From Fen-1077 sp964462865 (lineage in GTDB: Bacteria; Chloroflexota; Dehalococcoidia; Dehalococcoidales; RBG-16-60-22): a stretch of DNA of 24,939 nucleotides. Below the pieces are notes generated by a model, which was not told the origin of the DNA, ran no database searches, and saw only the letters and a program-made list of their open reading frames with translations. Position 1 is the first letter of the stretch; the number at the start of each line of letters is the position of its first letter. The DNA lies in contig CAYWZO010000029.1 in the NCBI GenBank assembly GCA_964462865.1, positions 1 to 24,939 on the forward strand. The letters run 5' to 3'. The position numbers were made by a program, and so were the translations under genes. Positions 7,361 to 15,505 of this stretch are shown here, one piece after another.

Positions 7361-7726
7361 ATGCCCTGGCTGCTGTTAGTAGCCGCCGGTTCCGTTCTGG
7401 CGGCGTTGAGCAATATCTCGATCAAGCACGGACTGCTCCAGGTTGACGCCCTGATACCGGCCACTGCATCGTTCTGGCAGAAAATCCCCTATTTTGCGGG
7501 CAACCTTTTTGTCTGGCTCGGCCTGGCCGGCCTGGGGACGGCCTTTCTGCTGTGGATAATCGCCCTGTCCAATCTTAAACTGGGCCATGCTTATCCCATC
7601 TTTGTCGGCCTGGAGTACTGCCTGGTAATGTTCCTGTCCTGGCTGTTCCTGGGTGATTCCTTCGCCTCGACCAAGATTGCCGGGGGGGTTCTGGTACTGA
7701 TAGGCATTGTACTCATCAATTTTTAA
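7361..7726 (+). CDS. SMR/EamA-type four-helix membrane protein, ArnE/ArnF-like flippase subunit
   Basis: 121 residues, almost wholly hydrophobic, with four predicted membrane helices at about 2-20, 44-67, 75-96 and 102-120. Length and layout match the small multidrug resistance superfamily and especially ArnE/ArnF, which flip undecaprenyl-phosphate-aminoarabinose. Conserved-looking residues include K22 after helix 1 and LGHAYPIFVGLEY (73-85) leading helix 3. Cation-drug exporters of the SMR family carry a functional Glu in helix 1; none is present here, which favours lipid-sugar transport. The start is set by AAGGGGG at 7348-7354. Neighbouring GT2 and GT39 genes support flipping of a polyprenyl-phosphate sugar. 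Only one subunit is encoded, so it may act as a homodimer. Confidence 0.78.
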   Translation: MPWLLLVAAGSVLAALSNISIKHGLLQVDALIPATASFWQKIPYFAGNLFVWLGLAGLGTAFLLWIIALSNLKLGHAYPIFVGLEYCLVMFLSWLFLGDSFASTKIAGGVLVLIGIVLINF

Positions 7727-7768
7727 AACCGGTTATCCTCGAGACTATTTTAAGGGACGGACGGAAAA

Positions 7769-8758
7769 ATGAAGTGGGAAAAACAGAAAGTACTGGTCAC
7801 CGGCGGTTCGGGCTTCATCGGCAGCCACCTGGTGGAAAGGCTGGTCGGTCTGGGCGCCAGCGTCAGGGTGCTGGTCCACTACAACTCCCAGAACCGCATC
7901 GGTCTGCTGGAATCCGTCCCGGACAGAGTCAGGGAGAAAATAGAAATTGTCTGGGGGGATATCAAAGAGGCAGAGGCGGTGGAAAAAGCGGGCCGGGACT
8001 GCCAGGTCATATTTCACCTGGCCGCTCTCATCGGCATCCCCTACTCTCACCGGCAGCCGCAGGATGTGGTCATGACCAATACCATCGGCACCCTTAACGT
8101 CCTCAAGTTCGCCCGGGACGCCGGGGTGGCCATGTTGGTGACCACCTCCACCAGCGAGGTCTACGGCACCGCCCGCTATGTGCCCATCGACGAGGACCAT
8201 CCGCTGCAGGGGCAATCGCCCTATTCCGCCAGTAAAATCGCGGCGGATAAAATCGCGGAGAGCTTCTACCGCTCGTACGACCTGCCGGTGGCGGTCTGCC
8301 GCCCCTTCAACACCTACGGCCCGAGGCAGTCCATGCGCGCCGTTATCCCGACGATTATCACCCAGGCGCTGTACCGGGACGCGATCCACCTGGGGGCCGT
8401 CTCTCCCACGCGCGACTTCACCTTCGTTCAGGACACCGTGGCGGGGTTTATCGGCATCGCCGCATCGCCGCGCACGGTGGGCGAGGTAATCAATATCGGC
8501 GCCGGGTTTGAAATCTCCATCGGCGATTTAGCGGCGAAAATCTGCGCCCTGACCGGCAGGAAAGTCCCAATTGTCAGCGATGAAGAGCGGAAACGCCCCG
8601 AAAAAAGCGAGGTCAACCGCCTTTACGCCGCCAATAATAAGGCCAGGGAACTGGTGGGCTGGCAGCCGCAGGTCTCGCTGGACGACGGGCTGAAGCAGAC
8701 GATAAGCTGGATTAAAGCGGCACCGGAAGGCTTCCAGCCTGATAAGTATTACGTTTAG
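7769..8758 (+). CDS. legB: NAD-dependent sugar 4,6-dehydratase, LegB-like (SDR family)
   Basis: 329-residue extended SDR. The NAD-binding loop is TGGSGFIG (11-18); the active site has TSTSEVYG (126-133) and Y152/K156 in SPYSASK; PTRDFTFVQDTV (213-224) and the late RPEKSEVNRL (276-285) are sugar-nucleotide contacts. The string QGQSPYSASKIAADKIAESF and the RPEKSEV block resemble LegB, the UDP/GDP-GlcNAc 4,6-dehydratase of legionaminic acid synthesis. The rest of that pathway lies 8 kb downstream. Alternatives are a GDP-heptose 4,6-dehydratase or a UDP-sugar decarboxylase-like SDR serving the lipid-sugar genes beside it. The assignment to dehydratase rather than epimerase rests on overall resemblance only. 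A weak TAAGGGA sits 11 bases before the ATG. Confidence 0.75.
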   Translation: MKWEKQKVLVTGGSGFIGSHLVERLVGLGASVRVLVHYNSQNRIGLLESVPDRVREKIEIVWGDIKEAEAVEKAGRDCQVIFHLAALIGIPYSHRQPQDVVMTNTIGTLNVLKFARDAGVAMLVTTSTSEVYGTARYVPIDEDHPLQGQSPYSASKIAADKIAESFYRSYDLPVAVCRPFNTYGPRQSMRAVIPTIITQALYRDAIHLGAVSPTRDFTFVQDTVAGFIGIAASPRTVGEVINIGAGFEISIGDLAAKICALTGRKVPIVSDEERKRPEKSEVNRLYAANNKARELVGWQPQVSLDDGLKQTISWIKAAPEGFQPDKYYV

Positions 8759-8782
8759 ACCAGAGTAAAGGATGTAGAAATT

Positions 8783-9565
8783 ATGCCGGAAAGCAGCGGC
8801 GTATATCTCTCGGTTCTTGTCCCGGCCTATAACAAGGAGCCGGTCATCGAGACCACCCTCGCCCGAAGCATTGACTTCTTGAGCACTCGCAACTATAAAT
8901 GGGAAATCATCGTGATTGACGACGCCAGTAGTGATGCCACCGTCGCCAGGACAAAGCATTTTATGGCGGAGCACCCCGATATGAATATCAAGCTCCTGGT
9001 CAACGAGCGGAACCAGCAGAAAGGGGGCGCCCTCCGGAGGGGCATTACCGAGGCTGCGGGCAGGTTCGCCCTTTTCCTGGATGCCGATTACGCCTATCCC
9101 ATCAACCAGGTGGACAATTTCCTGCAAAACCTGGAAAACGGCGCACCGCTGGTCATCGGCAACCGGACCGACCCGCGTACTACCTATCTGGTGAAACCTA
9201 TCCGTTTCCCCTATATCTACCAGAGATACCTGCTGGGCCGCGTTTTCAACCTGCTGGTCAGGCTGTTCCTGCTCGGCGGCATTAAAGACACCCAGTGCGG
9301 GATAAAGGCCATGCATACGCCAACCGCTCGGGCGCTTATGGGAAAAATGACGATATCCAATTTCGCCTTTGATGTGGAGCTACTTTACATTGCCCGGAAG
9401 AACGGACAAAAGATAATCCAGGTGCCGGTTACCTACGACTACATCGATGAACCGAGCTCGGTACATCTACTACAACATTCCGCGGTCATGTTCCAAAGCC
9501 TGGTCCGGGTCAGGCTCAACGGCTGGACGAAAAAATACCTGCTGGACACTGAAAGGAAACCTTAA
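8783..9565 (+). CDS. GT2 polyprenyl-phosphate glycosyltransferase (DPM1/ALG5-like)
   Basis: 260-residue GT-A transferase. SVLVPAYNKE (10-19) opens the fold; IDDASSDAT (45-53) binds nucleotide; FLDADYAYP (98-106) carries the metal-binding DAD (100-102); GGIKDTQCGIKAM (165-177) is the block typical of dolichyl/undecaprenyl-phosphate mannosyl- and glucosyltransferases. No extra C-terminal membrane helices are present, as in ALG5-like soluble forms. It should make a polyprenyl-phosphate monosaccharide on the cytoplasmic face, the job ArnC does in the aminoarabinose pathway. AAAGGA is 10 bases upstream of the ATG. The stop is directly followed by the TTG start of the radical SAM gene, so the two are translated together. 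Confidence 0.88.
   Translation: MPESSGVYLSVLVPAYNKEPVIETTLARSIDFLSTRNYKWEIIVIDDASSDATVARTKHFMAEHPDMNIKLLVNERNQQKGGALRRGITEAAGRFALFLDADYAYPINQVDNFLQNLENGAPLVIGNRTDPRTTYLVKPIRFPYIYQRYLLGRVFNLLVRLFLLGGIKDTQCGIKAMHTPTARALMGKMTISNFAFDVELLYIARKNGQKIIQVPVTYDYIDEPSSVHLLQHSAVMFQSLVRVRLNGWTKKYLLDTERKP
9552..9557 (+). promoter_or_regulatory. Ribosome binding site fixing a TTG start
   Basis: AAAGGA lies inside the end of the GT2 gene, 8 bases before TTG 9566. That TTG directly follows the GT2 stop codon. The next in-frame ATG is deep inside the B12-binding domain, so TTG is the plausible start. Confidence 0.75.
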
Positions 9566-10999
9566 TTGAAAACCATCGTCTTCGTTCATCCCCCGCTCAG
9601 CCTGCAGAAGCGCTACGGCACTTTAGCGCAGGCAGGCTATACCGAGCCGCCTTTCGGGTTGTGCTACCTGGCGGCGGTCGCCCGGCAGCGGGGGCTGCCG
9701 ACCAGCATCGTCGATGCCCAGGCATTGAACCTCGGTCTTTCGGAAACGGTGGATGCCATCATGGCCGCCACGCCCGATTACGTCGGCCTTACGGTCACCA
9801 CCCAGCTCGTCCTTAGTGCCGCGACGGTCGCCACCGAAATAAAAAAAAGGAACCCGAAAATCACCGTAATGGTCGGTGGCGCTCACATTACCGCCCTGCC
9901 CGGAGAGACCCTGCGGGAATACCCGTGCTTCGACTTTGCGGTTATTGGAGAGGGGGAGCAGACACTCATTGAGCTCCTGGATGCTCTGGAGACCGGTGGT
10001 GATTTGCATAAAGTCGATGGCCTGGCTTTCAGGCAGAACGATAATCAGGTCACCCTCACCGGGAAAAGAGCGATGATTAAAGACCTCGATACACTGCCCT
10101 TCCCCGCTTTTGACCTGCTGCCGCGCATGGGTGAATACTACCGCATCGCCACCCAGAGCGTCAACCGGCTGCCGGCATTATCGCTGATTACATCGCGGGG
10201 TTGCACCGGCCAGTGCACCTTTTGCGATACCAGTGTCCACGGGCACGTCCCGCGGGCCCACAGCGCCGAGTACGTGGCCAGGCTGATGACCACTTTAAGC
10301 CGCGAATACGGGGCCAGGAGCATTTTCTTTGACGATGATAATTTCCTGATTTTTAAGCCCCGTTTGAAAAAGCTGGTGGAGATACTCAAGAACCAGAAAC
10401 TGGACCTGACGTGGTCCTGCATGGGGCGCGTGAACATGGTTGACGCCGAGCTCCTGGAGCTGGCCCGGAGCGGCGGCTGCTGGCAGGTGATGTACGGCAT
10501 CGAGACGGCCAGTCAGCCGATTCTGGACCTTTATCGGAAAGGCATCACTACAGAGCAGGTCGAGAAGGCCGTCAGGATTACCAAACAAGCCGGACTGAAG
10601 ACCAAGGGCTTTATCATGTTCGGCAACCCTCTGGAGACCCGCGAAAGTATCCGGACTACCATCGACTTTATCAAGCGCATCCCTCTGGACGATGTCAGTA
10701 TATCGTTTTTCACGCCGTTCCCCGGTTCGTCGATATATCCTGAAGTGGAGAAGTACGGCAAGTTCGATAGGGAATGGTCAAAGATGAGCTGTTTCGATAT
10801 TGTTTTCGTTCCCCGCGGCCTTACCGAGGCGGAGCTGCGCCGGTGGGTCAGGACGGCCTTACGCCAGTTTTATTTCCGGCCCAGGATACTCCTTTCTTAC
10901 CTCTCCCGCTTTAATTCATGGGCACAGTTCAGGGCCCTGCTGTCCAGCGGTATCACCCTTTTACGGTATATGTTCCCCAATAACAAGCGGAGTCCGTAA
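9566..10999 (+). CDS. B12-binding-domain radical SAM enzyme
   Basis: 477 residues. The N-terminal Rossmann-like domain (about 1-145) starts MKTIVFVHPP, has PPFGLCYLAAVARQRG (28-43), VGGAHITALP (103-112) and VIGEGEQT (126-133), the usual arrangement of cobalamin-binding radical SAM proteins. The cluster CX3CX2C is C213, C217, C220 in SRGCTGQCTFC. Later blocks IFFDDDNF and MYGIETAS are standard for this class. Such enzymes methylate unactivated carbons or phosphorus or rearrange rings (for example BchE, HpnJ, Fom3). The canonical cobalamin DXHXXG is not evident, as in many subgroup members. It sits between two polyprenyl-phosphate GT2 genes, suggesting modification of a sugar or its lipid carrier. 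Substrate unknown. Confidence 0.87.
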   Translation: MKTIVFVHPPLSLQKRYGTLAQAGYTEPPFGLCYLAAVARQRGLPTSIVDAQALNLGLSETVDAIMAATPDYVGLTVTTQLVLSAATVATEIKKRNPKITVMVGGAHITALPGETLREYPCFDFAVIGEGEQTLIELLDALETGGDLHKVDGLAFRQNDNQVTLTGKRAMIKDLDTLPFPAFDLLPRMGEYYRIATQSVNRLPALSLITSRGCTGQCTFCDTSVHGHVPRAHSAEYVARLMTTLSREYGARSIFFDDDNFLIFKPRLKKLVEILKNQKLDLTWSCMGRVNMVDAELLELARSGGCWQVMYGIETASQPILDLYRKGITTEQVEKAVRITKQAGLKTKGFIMFGNPLETRESIRTTIDFIKRIPLDDVSISFFTPFPGSSIYPEVEKYGKFDREWSKMSCFDIVFVPRGLTEAELRRWVRTALRQFYFRPRILLSYLSRFNSWAQFRALLSSGITLLRYMFPNNKRSP

Positions 11000-11000
11000 C

Positions 11001-11702
11001 ATGGAAAATCTGGCTGACAGAGGCATTTCCCTGGTAATCCCCGTGTATAACGAGGAGGAAAATATCCGGAAAGCCGTTCAGGAAGGCCTGGCGTTATTGC
11101 CCCAGCTGGCTGCTGATTATGAGATAATCATCGTGGAGAGCGGCAGTACCGATAATACCGGCGCCGTCACCGACCGCCTGGCGAATGAAGACAAACGAGT
11201 GAAAGTCATTCACCAGGGGGCGAAGCTGGGGTTGGGCAGCGCCCTGAAAGAGGGCTTTAAAAACGCCCGGTATGAGTCTATTTTCTATATCGACGGCGAT
11301 AATCCCTTCCGCATGTCGGAGTTCGCCCGCGGTTTCCCCCTGCTCCGGGAGGCGGATATCGTCTGCGGTAACCGCACCAACCGGCAGGAAACCTTTGTCC
11401 GTGCCCTTTACTCAAAAATATTCAACCTGCTGATGAGGATACTGTTCGGCGTTAAGGTACGCGATACCCAGATTGGCTTTAAACTGCTGCGTAAATCCGT
11501 TTTCGAGCGTGTTAAGCTGACCACCGACAGCATGTTCATTGACGCCGAACTCCTCATCAAGGCACAGAAGGCCGACTACCGTATTACCGAACTGGGCGTG
11601 GAGTACCTGGGTAAGCCTTCAGGGAAGTCGTCGGTGACCTTCCGCGAGGTGGTAAAAATCGGAATCGACCTTATAAAGTACCGTTTTGGAGGCCTGAAAT
11701 AG
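11001..11702 (+). CDS. Second GT2 polyprenyl-phosphate-type glycosyltransferase
   Basis: 233-residue GT-A transferase. SLVIPVYNEEENI (10-22), YIDGDNPF with DGD (98-100), and VRDTQIGFKLL (153-163) place it with the dolichyl-phosphate-mannose-synthase group, like the gene at 8783, though the two are clearly different in sequence. The nucleotide-binding loop reads VESGSTDNT (45-53) where most relatives have V-D-D-G-S, so an Asp pair is replaced by Glu-Ser; this may mark a different donor. I chose ATG 11001, one base after the previous stop, with GGAG 8 bases upstream; an in-frame ATG 201 bases earlier would lie inside the radical SAM gene. It should load or extend a lipid-linked sugar. Confidence 0.85.
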   Translation: MENLADRGISLVIPVYNEEENIRKAVQEGLALLPQLAADYEIIIVESGSTDNTGAVTDRLANEDKRVKVIHQGAKLGLGSALKEGFKNARYESIFYIDGDNPFRMSEFARGFPLLREADIVCGNRTNRQETFVRALYSKIFNLLMRILFGVKVRDTQIGFKLLRKSVFERVKLTTDSMFIDAELLIKAQKADYRITELGVEYLGKPSGKSSVTFREVVKIGIDLIKYRFGGLK

Positions 11703-12359
11703 ATGGCCAACGCCACCATGCGCGACGCCCTCCGTCTTTATGTTAAGCAACCTTGGTTCGTTCGCTGGTTTGTCAGGCTCAGGCACCTCCTCAGCCCGTT
11801 GGAAGCGCTGGAGGAACTGGTGCCCGGCGAAGGTAAAATGCTGGACCTCGGCTGCGGTCATGGCCTTTTCACCAACTACCTGGCGTTAAAAGCACCTTCG
11901 CGGAGTCTGCTCGGGGTTGACCCGGCGCCAACTAAAATACAGGCCGCCAAAAAGACCGAGGCCGCCGTCAGGAACGCCCGCTATATTTTGGGCAGCATCG
12001 ACGACATCGCCACGGACAGCCGGTTTGATGTCATCACCATCGTAGATGTGCTCTATCTCCTTCCCGAAGCCGAGCAGAAGAAAATCCTGAACGCCTGCCA
12101 CCAGCTCCTGGCCGATGCCGGGGTGCTGGTGCTGAAGACGCAGGACACCCGGCCACGATGGCGCTACTGGTGGACCTGCTTACAAGAATCTTTGATGGTG
12201 GGATTCAGGATGACTCATGGCCAAGGACTCCACTTTATACCGGCGGAAAGAACCCGCCGGATGCTGGCGGAAGCCGGCTTCAACAAGATAAAGCAACATA
12301 CCCTGCCATCGAAGTTCCTTTACAGCAATATCGTTTTTATCTGTCGTAAAAGTGCGTAA
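11703..12359 (+). CDS. Class I SAM-dependent methyltransferase
   Basis: 218 residues. LDLGCGHG (47-54) is motif I of the Rossmann methyltransferase fold; GVDPAPTKIQAAKK (around 76-89) contains the acidic ribose-binding end of strand 2; FDVITIVDVLYLL (around 109-121) is motif post-I. An aromatic and basic N-terminus (PWFVRWFVRLRHLL, 17-30) may touch the membrane. The family acts on many small molecules and lipids, so the substrate cannot be inferred beyond sugar or lipid in this cluster. The ATG directly follows the previous TAG. GC is like the rest of the operon, in contrast to the next gene. Confidence 0.85.
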   Translation: MANATMRDALRLYVKQPWFVRWFVRLRHLLSPLEALEELVPGEGKMLDLGCGHGLFTNYLALKAPSRSLLGVDPAPTKIQAAKKTEAAVRNARYILGSIDDIATDSRFDVITIVDVLYLLPEAEQKKILNACHQLLADAGVLVLKTQDTRPRWRYWWTCLQESLMVGFRMTHGQGLHFIPAERTRRMLAEAGFNKIKQHTLPSKFLYSNIVFICRKSA

Positions 12360-12369
12360 TAATCGAAGG

Positions 12370-12398
12370 TCGAATTATATGTATTCCCGGTTTATAAT
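12370..12398 (+). promoter_or_regulatory. Possible promoter before the low-GC methyltransferase
   Basis: A perfect TATAAT (12393-12398) is 17 bases downstream of TCGAAT (12370-12375, 3 of 6 to the -35 consensus) in the 69-base AT-rich gap. A 12-base palindrome of four A, TATA and four T (12406-12417) follows. This gap is the longest in the plus-strand block and shares the low GC of the next gene, so the promoter may have arrived with it. Confidence 0.35.
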
Positions 12399-12428
12399 CC
12401 TGCAAAAAATATATTTTATAGGTGCCGA

Positions 12429-13040
12429 ATGTCAGACGATAAAATTAGTTTCTTGAAAAGCCAGTTGAGGTTCCCTCAAAGTATCTACAACAGGCCTAAA
12501 TGGAACCTCGTAATAAAACACCTTAAGACTCTTGAGACCGGCGTCAATATACTCGACATCGGTTTCGGTTATCCGTTTCTGGATAATTTTATCGGGCAAG
12601 ATTACAATGTTTATGGCATTGATGTTCAACCGGAAGCTTTAAACGGATTAGACCCTGAACGCTATAGATTCGGAAATATCGAGGATAAAATACCTTTCGA
12701 AGACAAAGTTTTCGATGGCGTCGTTATACTGGAGTTAATAGAACATCTTACCAACATTAAAGCTGCGTTTGGTGAAATCAGAAGAGTCCTCAAGCCGCAT
12801 GGTCTGATTATTCTTTCAACTCCCAACTATTCCTTTTTACCCGGTTTGTTCTGGGCACCTGTGGAAGCAACCTATTTCCGATTATTCGCCAAAGGTTATA
12901 GCAATATCGAGGAACACCATACGAATAAATACAGCCGCCGCAAGCTGCTTGCCGAATTGGCCCTGTATTTTGATACCTTTGAGATAAAGACTTTCAGCTT
13001 CGCGTTGGGGTTGTTCGCTGTCTGTAAACCTGGCAACTAA
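12429..13040 (+). CDS. SAM-dependent methyltransferase (Methyltransf_11/23-like), low GC
   Basis: 203 residues. VNILDIGFGYPF (39-50) is motif I with Y in place of the last Gly; VYGIDVQPEA (61-70) is motif II; FDGVVILELIEHL is the post-I region with the E-x-x-EH pattern common in UbiG/Methyltransf_11 proteins; LKPHGLIILSTPNY is motif III. The second half is rich in aromatics. GC is near 40 percent, far below the flanking genes, and A/T-ending codons are frequent, which suggests recent acquisition. AGGTG is 4 bases before the ATG. It may O- or N-methylate a glycan sugar; the substrate is unknown. It is not a duplicate of the methyltransferase just upstream. Confidence 0.82.
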   Translation: MSDDKISFLKSQLRFPQSIYNRPKWNLVIKHLKTLETGVNILDIGFGYPFLDNFIGQDYNVYGIDVQPEALNGLDPERYRFGNIEDKIPFEDKVFDGVVILELIEHLTNIKAAFGEIRRVLKPHGLIILSTPNYSFLPGLFWAPVEATYFRLFAKGYSNIEEHHTNKYSRRKLLAELALYFDTFEIKTFSFALGLFAVCKPGN

Positions 13041-13057
13041 CTCTTGGTCAAGATTTA

Positions 13058-13885
13058 ATGAAAAGACTGATTGTCAGCGCCGATGATTTCGGCCTCACCG
13101 AAGGCATTAACGAAGGTATTATCCGCTGCGCCCGGGAAGGCATCGTCACCAGTGCCTCCATCATGACCAATATGCCCGCCTTCGAGCACGCCGTGGCCCA
13201 GGCCGGACAATGCCCCGGCCTGGCGCTCGGTGTCCATCTGAACCTGGTCAAGGGCCGTCCGCTGTTACCCCCGGAACAGGTCAGTTCGCTGGTAGATAAC
13301 AAAGGTAATTTTTATACCCTCCCCCGCTTTACCCTCAAGCTGCTAATGGGTAAAATTAAACTTGCCGAAGCCGAGCCAGAGCTGCGGAGACAGGTTGAGA
13401 AAGCGCTCGCCGCCGGGCTGACGGTTACCCACCTGGACAGCCACCGCCACTTTCATACCTATCCCGCCCTTTTAAAACCGGTGATAAAGATGGCCCGGGA
13501 GTACAAAATCAATAAGATAAGGTGTCCGCTGGGCCTTTCCGTGTTACCGGGCAGCATTAAAGAATTCGTCCTCAACACCCTGTCCCGGAACGCCCGGAAG
13601 CGCCTGGATATGGCCGGTGTCAGCCATAATGACAGGCTTTTCGAACTGGTGAAGATTGAGGGGGAAAATGACTATCTCCGGGCCATGGCGGCGTTCTTGG
13701 AAAGTCTCACCGACGGAGTAACGGAACTCGACTGCCACCCCGGTTTCGTGACCGGGGAGCTTAACGGCATTGAAGCTGCCATCCATAACCGGGAAAAACA
13801 GGTGAAAATCCTGACCGACCCGGCGCTGCCCGGGTTATTGGAAACACATGGAATCAGGCTGGTCAATTATGCTGATATCGAGTAG
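13058..13885 (+). CDS. ChbG/YdjC-family sugar deacetylase (HpnK-like)
   Basis: 275-residue carbohydrate deacetylase. SADDFGLTEGIN (7-18) gives the metal-binding aspartates D9/D10; GVHLNL (58-63) has H60; THLDSHRHFHTYP (124-136) supplies D127, H129 and further histidines; DCHPGF near the C-terminus completes the active site. The family removes N-acetyl groups from chito-oligosaccharides (ChbG) or from GlcNAc-hopanoid (HpnK). In this cluster it could deacetylate a polyprenyl-linked amino sugar, the role ArnD has in the aminoarabinose pathway, leaving a free amine. That is inferred from context. Length is normal. It has no good Shine-Dalgarno, and GC returns to the operon level here. Confidence 0.88.
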   Translation: MKRLIVSADDFGLTEGINEGIIRCAREGIVTSASIMTNMPAFEHAVAQAGQCPGLALGVHLNLVKGRPLLPPEQVSSLVDNKGNFYTLPRFTLKLLMGKIKLAEAEPELRRQVEKALAAGLTVTHLDSHRHFHTYPALLKPVIKMAREYKINKIRCPLGLSVLPGSIKEFVLNTLSRNARKRLDMAGVSHNDRLFELVKIEGENDYLRAMAAFLESLTDGVTELDCHPGFVTGELNGIEAAIHNREKQVKILTDPALPGLLETHGIRLVNYADIE

Positions 13886-13894
13886 GATAATAGC

Positions 13895-15496
13895 ATGAAA
13901 GTCGAAGGGGAAAATATCGGTTTCTGGGGGCGCGAGAGGCCGGTCTTCTGGCTTTTCTTGGCCTTGTATTTCATCCTGGGACTGGCCTACGTCTTCCTGG
14001 GACGTTTCTGGGCGGATGAAAGCTGGTACTTCGGCGGTAGCTGGCTGGTGGCGGGTGGCGCGGCTCCTTACGGGGACTTTTTTATCCACCATAATCCACT
14101 GTTCTTCTATGTCTACGCCGTTCCCCAGTACGTCTTCGGCCCCAGCCTCATCGTAGGACGGCTGACCTCCCTGGTCATCATGATGGTCAGCTTCTGGCTT
14201 ACCTGGCGGCTGGCGCGCCGGCTGGGCGGCGGCAAGGCCGCTCTGATCGCCGGGGGATTGCTTATCACCAATATCTTCCTTGCCTATTACTATACCACCT
14301 TCTCCTACCGTATCCTGGAAACCTTATTTATACTCGTCTTTTTTAATATCCTGTTCGGTGACTTGCGGGACACGCTGAAGTATCCCCTGGCTACTTTTCT
14401 TCTCTGCCTCGTCGTCGCCATCAGATATCCCGTCGATATCACTTCCGGGCTGCTCGTATTGTACCTCGTCTATGTTATATATCGCTGCCGGCACCAAAAA
14501 GATGTTATTACACTTTCTTTGGCGGTAGCTGTAGTGACCCTGGGAGCTATCTTATTACCCTTTATCATTACGGCCGGGGGCCAGTACTTTTTCGATACCG
14601 TAACCTATGCTTTTAAAACAAACGACTTCTGGGCGGAATTCGGGGTGACAGGAATGCCCGGCATCATCGACCGGATTTACCATGCCCTGCTTGTCCTTAC
14701 AGAGGTGTTCCGGACTTACTATGCCGTCGCCGCCATAATGGTGGGACTGCTCGGGTATCTTGTTTTTAAGATAACGCAGGAAAAAGCCCGCTTAAGGGAG
14801 CTTATCACCAGGAACCAGAACCTGGTTTTTCTAATTGTGTTCATTCTCCTGTTTGAAGTATTCTGCGCCCTGGCGTATCTTAGCTCGGTCGGCTTGAGGA
14901 CGCTTACTTTCCCGGCGGCGGCCGTCCTGGCCGGGGTGGGGTTGAGTAAAATCATCGCCGATATCAGGGAGAAAAGCGCCACCTGGCTGCTGAACGGCCT
15001 GGTTATCGCCCTGATTGTGCTGACGCCCCTGGCGCAGTACGGCCAGGGGGGCGAGTCCCGGCCCGCCCTGAAATGGGCTGATGCTGATATAAAGTACATC
15101 CAGGATGTCTCCTCAAAAATCGCCGGTTATACGCAGGAGGGCGACAGCGTGCTTACGTTCACGCCGCCGCTGGCCTTGCAGGCCGAAAGAAAGTTGATGC
15201 CGGGGATGTTGATGGAGCTCTTTAACTTTTTTCCGACCTGGGATACCGCCAGGGTTATGAAATACCACCTGTATAATGAAAGTATGCTCCTGGGCTACCT
15301 CAAGTCCAGGGCTGCGGGGGCGGTGGTCCTGGACGACCGTTTCTTCAGCGGTCAGGGCCAGGGTAAAATTCTGGACAGGTACCGCCAGGAAATCTTCAGC
15401 ACCCTGGAAGATAATTATTACCTGGCGGAAACGATTACCTTTCCGCCCGAGCAAAACCGCGCTAACGTCTATATCTACCTGCCGCGCTCACCGTGA
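13895..15496 (+). CDS. GT39/ArnT-like integral membrane glycosyltransferase
   Basis: 533 residues with roughly ten or more hydrophobic helices from about 18 to 385, then a soluble C-terminal part (about 390-533) expected outside the membrane. After helix 1 comes FWADESWYFGGSW (38-50), containing the D41-E42 pair that is the catalytic acidic motif of GT-C enzymes of the ArnT/PMT/GT39 superfamily, followed by FFIHHNPLFFYVY (62-74). Such enzymes take a sugar from a polyprenyl-phosphate donor on the outer face and transfer it to lipid, protein or polysaccharide. It matches the products expected from the GT2 and SMR genes upstream. AGGA at 13884-13887 supports ATG 13895. The acceptor is unknown. 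Confidence 0.85.
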   Translation: MKVEGENIGFWGRERPVFWLFLALYFILGLAYVFLGRFWADESWYFGGSWLVAGGAAPYGDFFIHHNPLFFYVYAVPQYVFGPSLIVGRLTSLVIMMVSFWLTWRLARRLGGGKAALIAGGLLITNIFLAYYYTTFSYRILETLFILVFFNILFGDLRDTLKYPLATFLLCLVVAIRYPVDITSGLLVLYLVYVIYRCRHQKDVITLSLAVAVVTLGAILLPFIITAGGQYFFDTVTYAFKTNDFWAEFGVTGMPGIIDRIYHALLVLTEVFRTYYAVAAIMVGLLGYLVFKITQEKARLRELITRNQNLVFLIVFILLFEVFCALAYLSSVGLRTLTFPAAAVLAGVGLSKIIADIREKSATWLLNGLVIALIVLTPLAQYGQGGESRPALKWADADIKYIQDVSSKIAGYTQEGDSVLTFTPPLALQAERKLMPGMLMELFNFFPTWDTARVMKYHLYNESMLLGYLKSRAAGAVVLDDRFFSGQGQGKILDRYRQEIFSTLEDNYYLAETITFPPEQNRANVYIYLPRSP

Positions 15497-15505
15497 GAAA
15501 AAACC

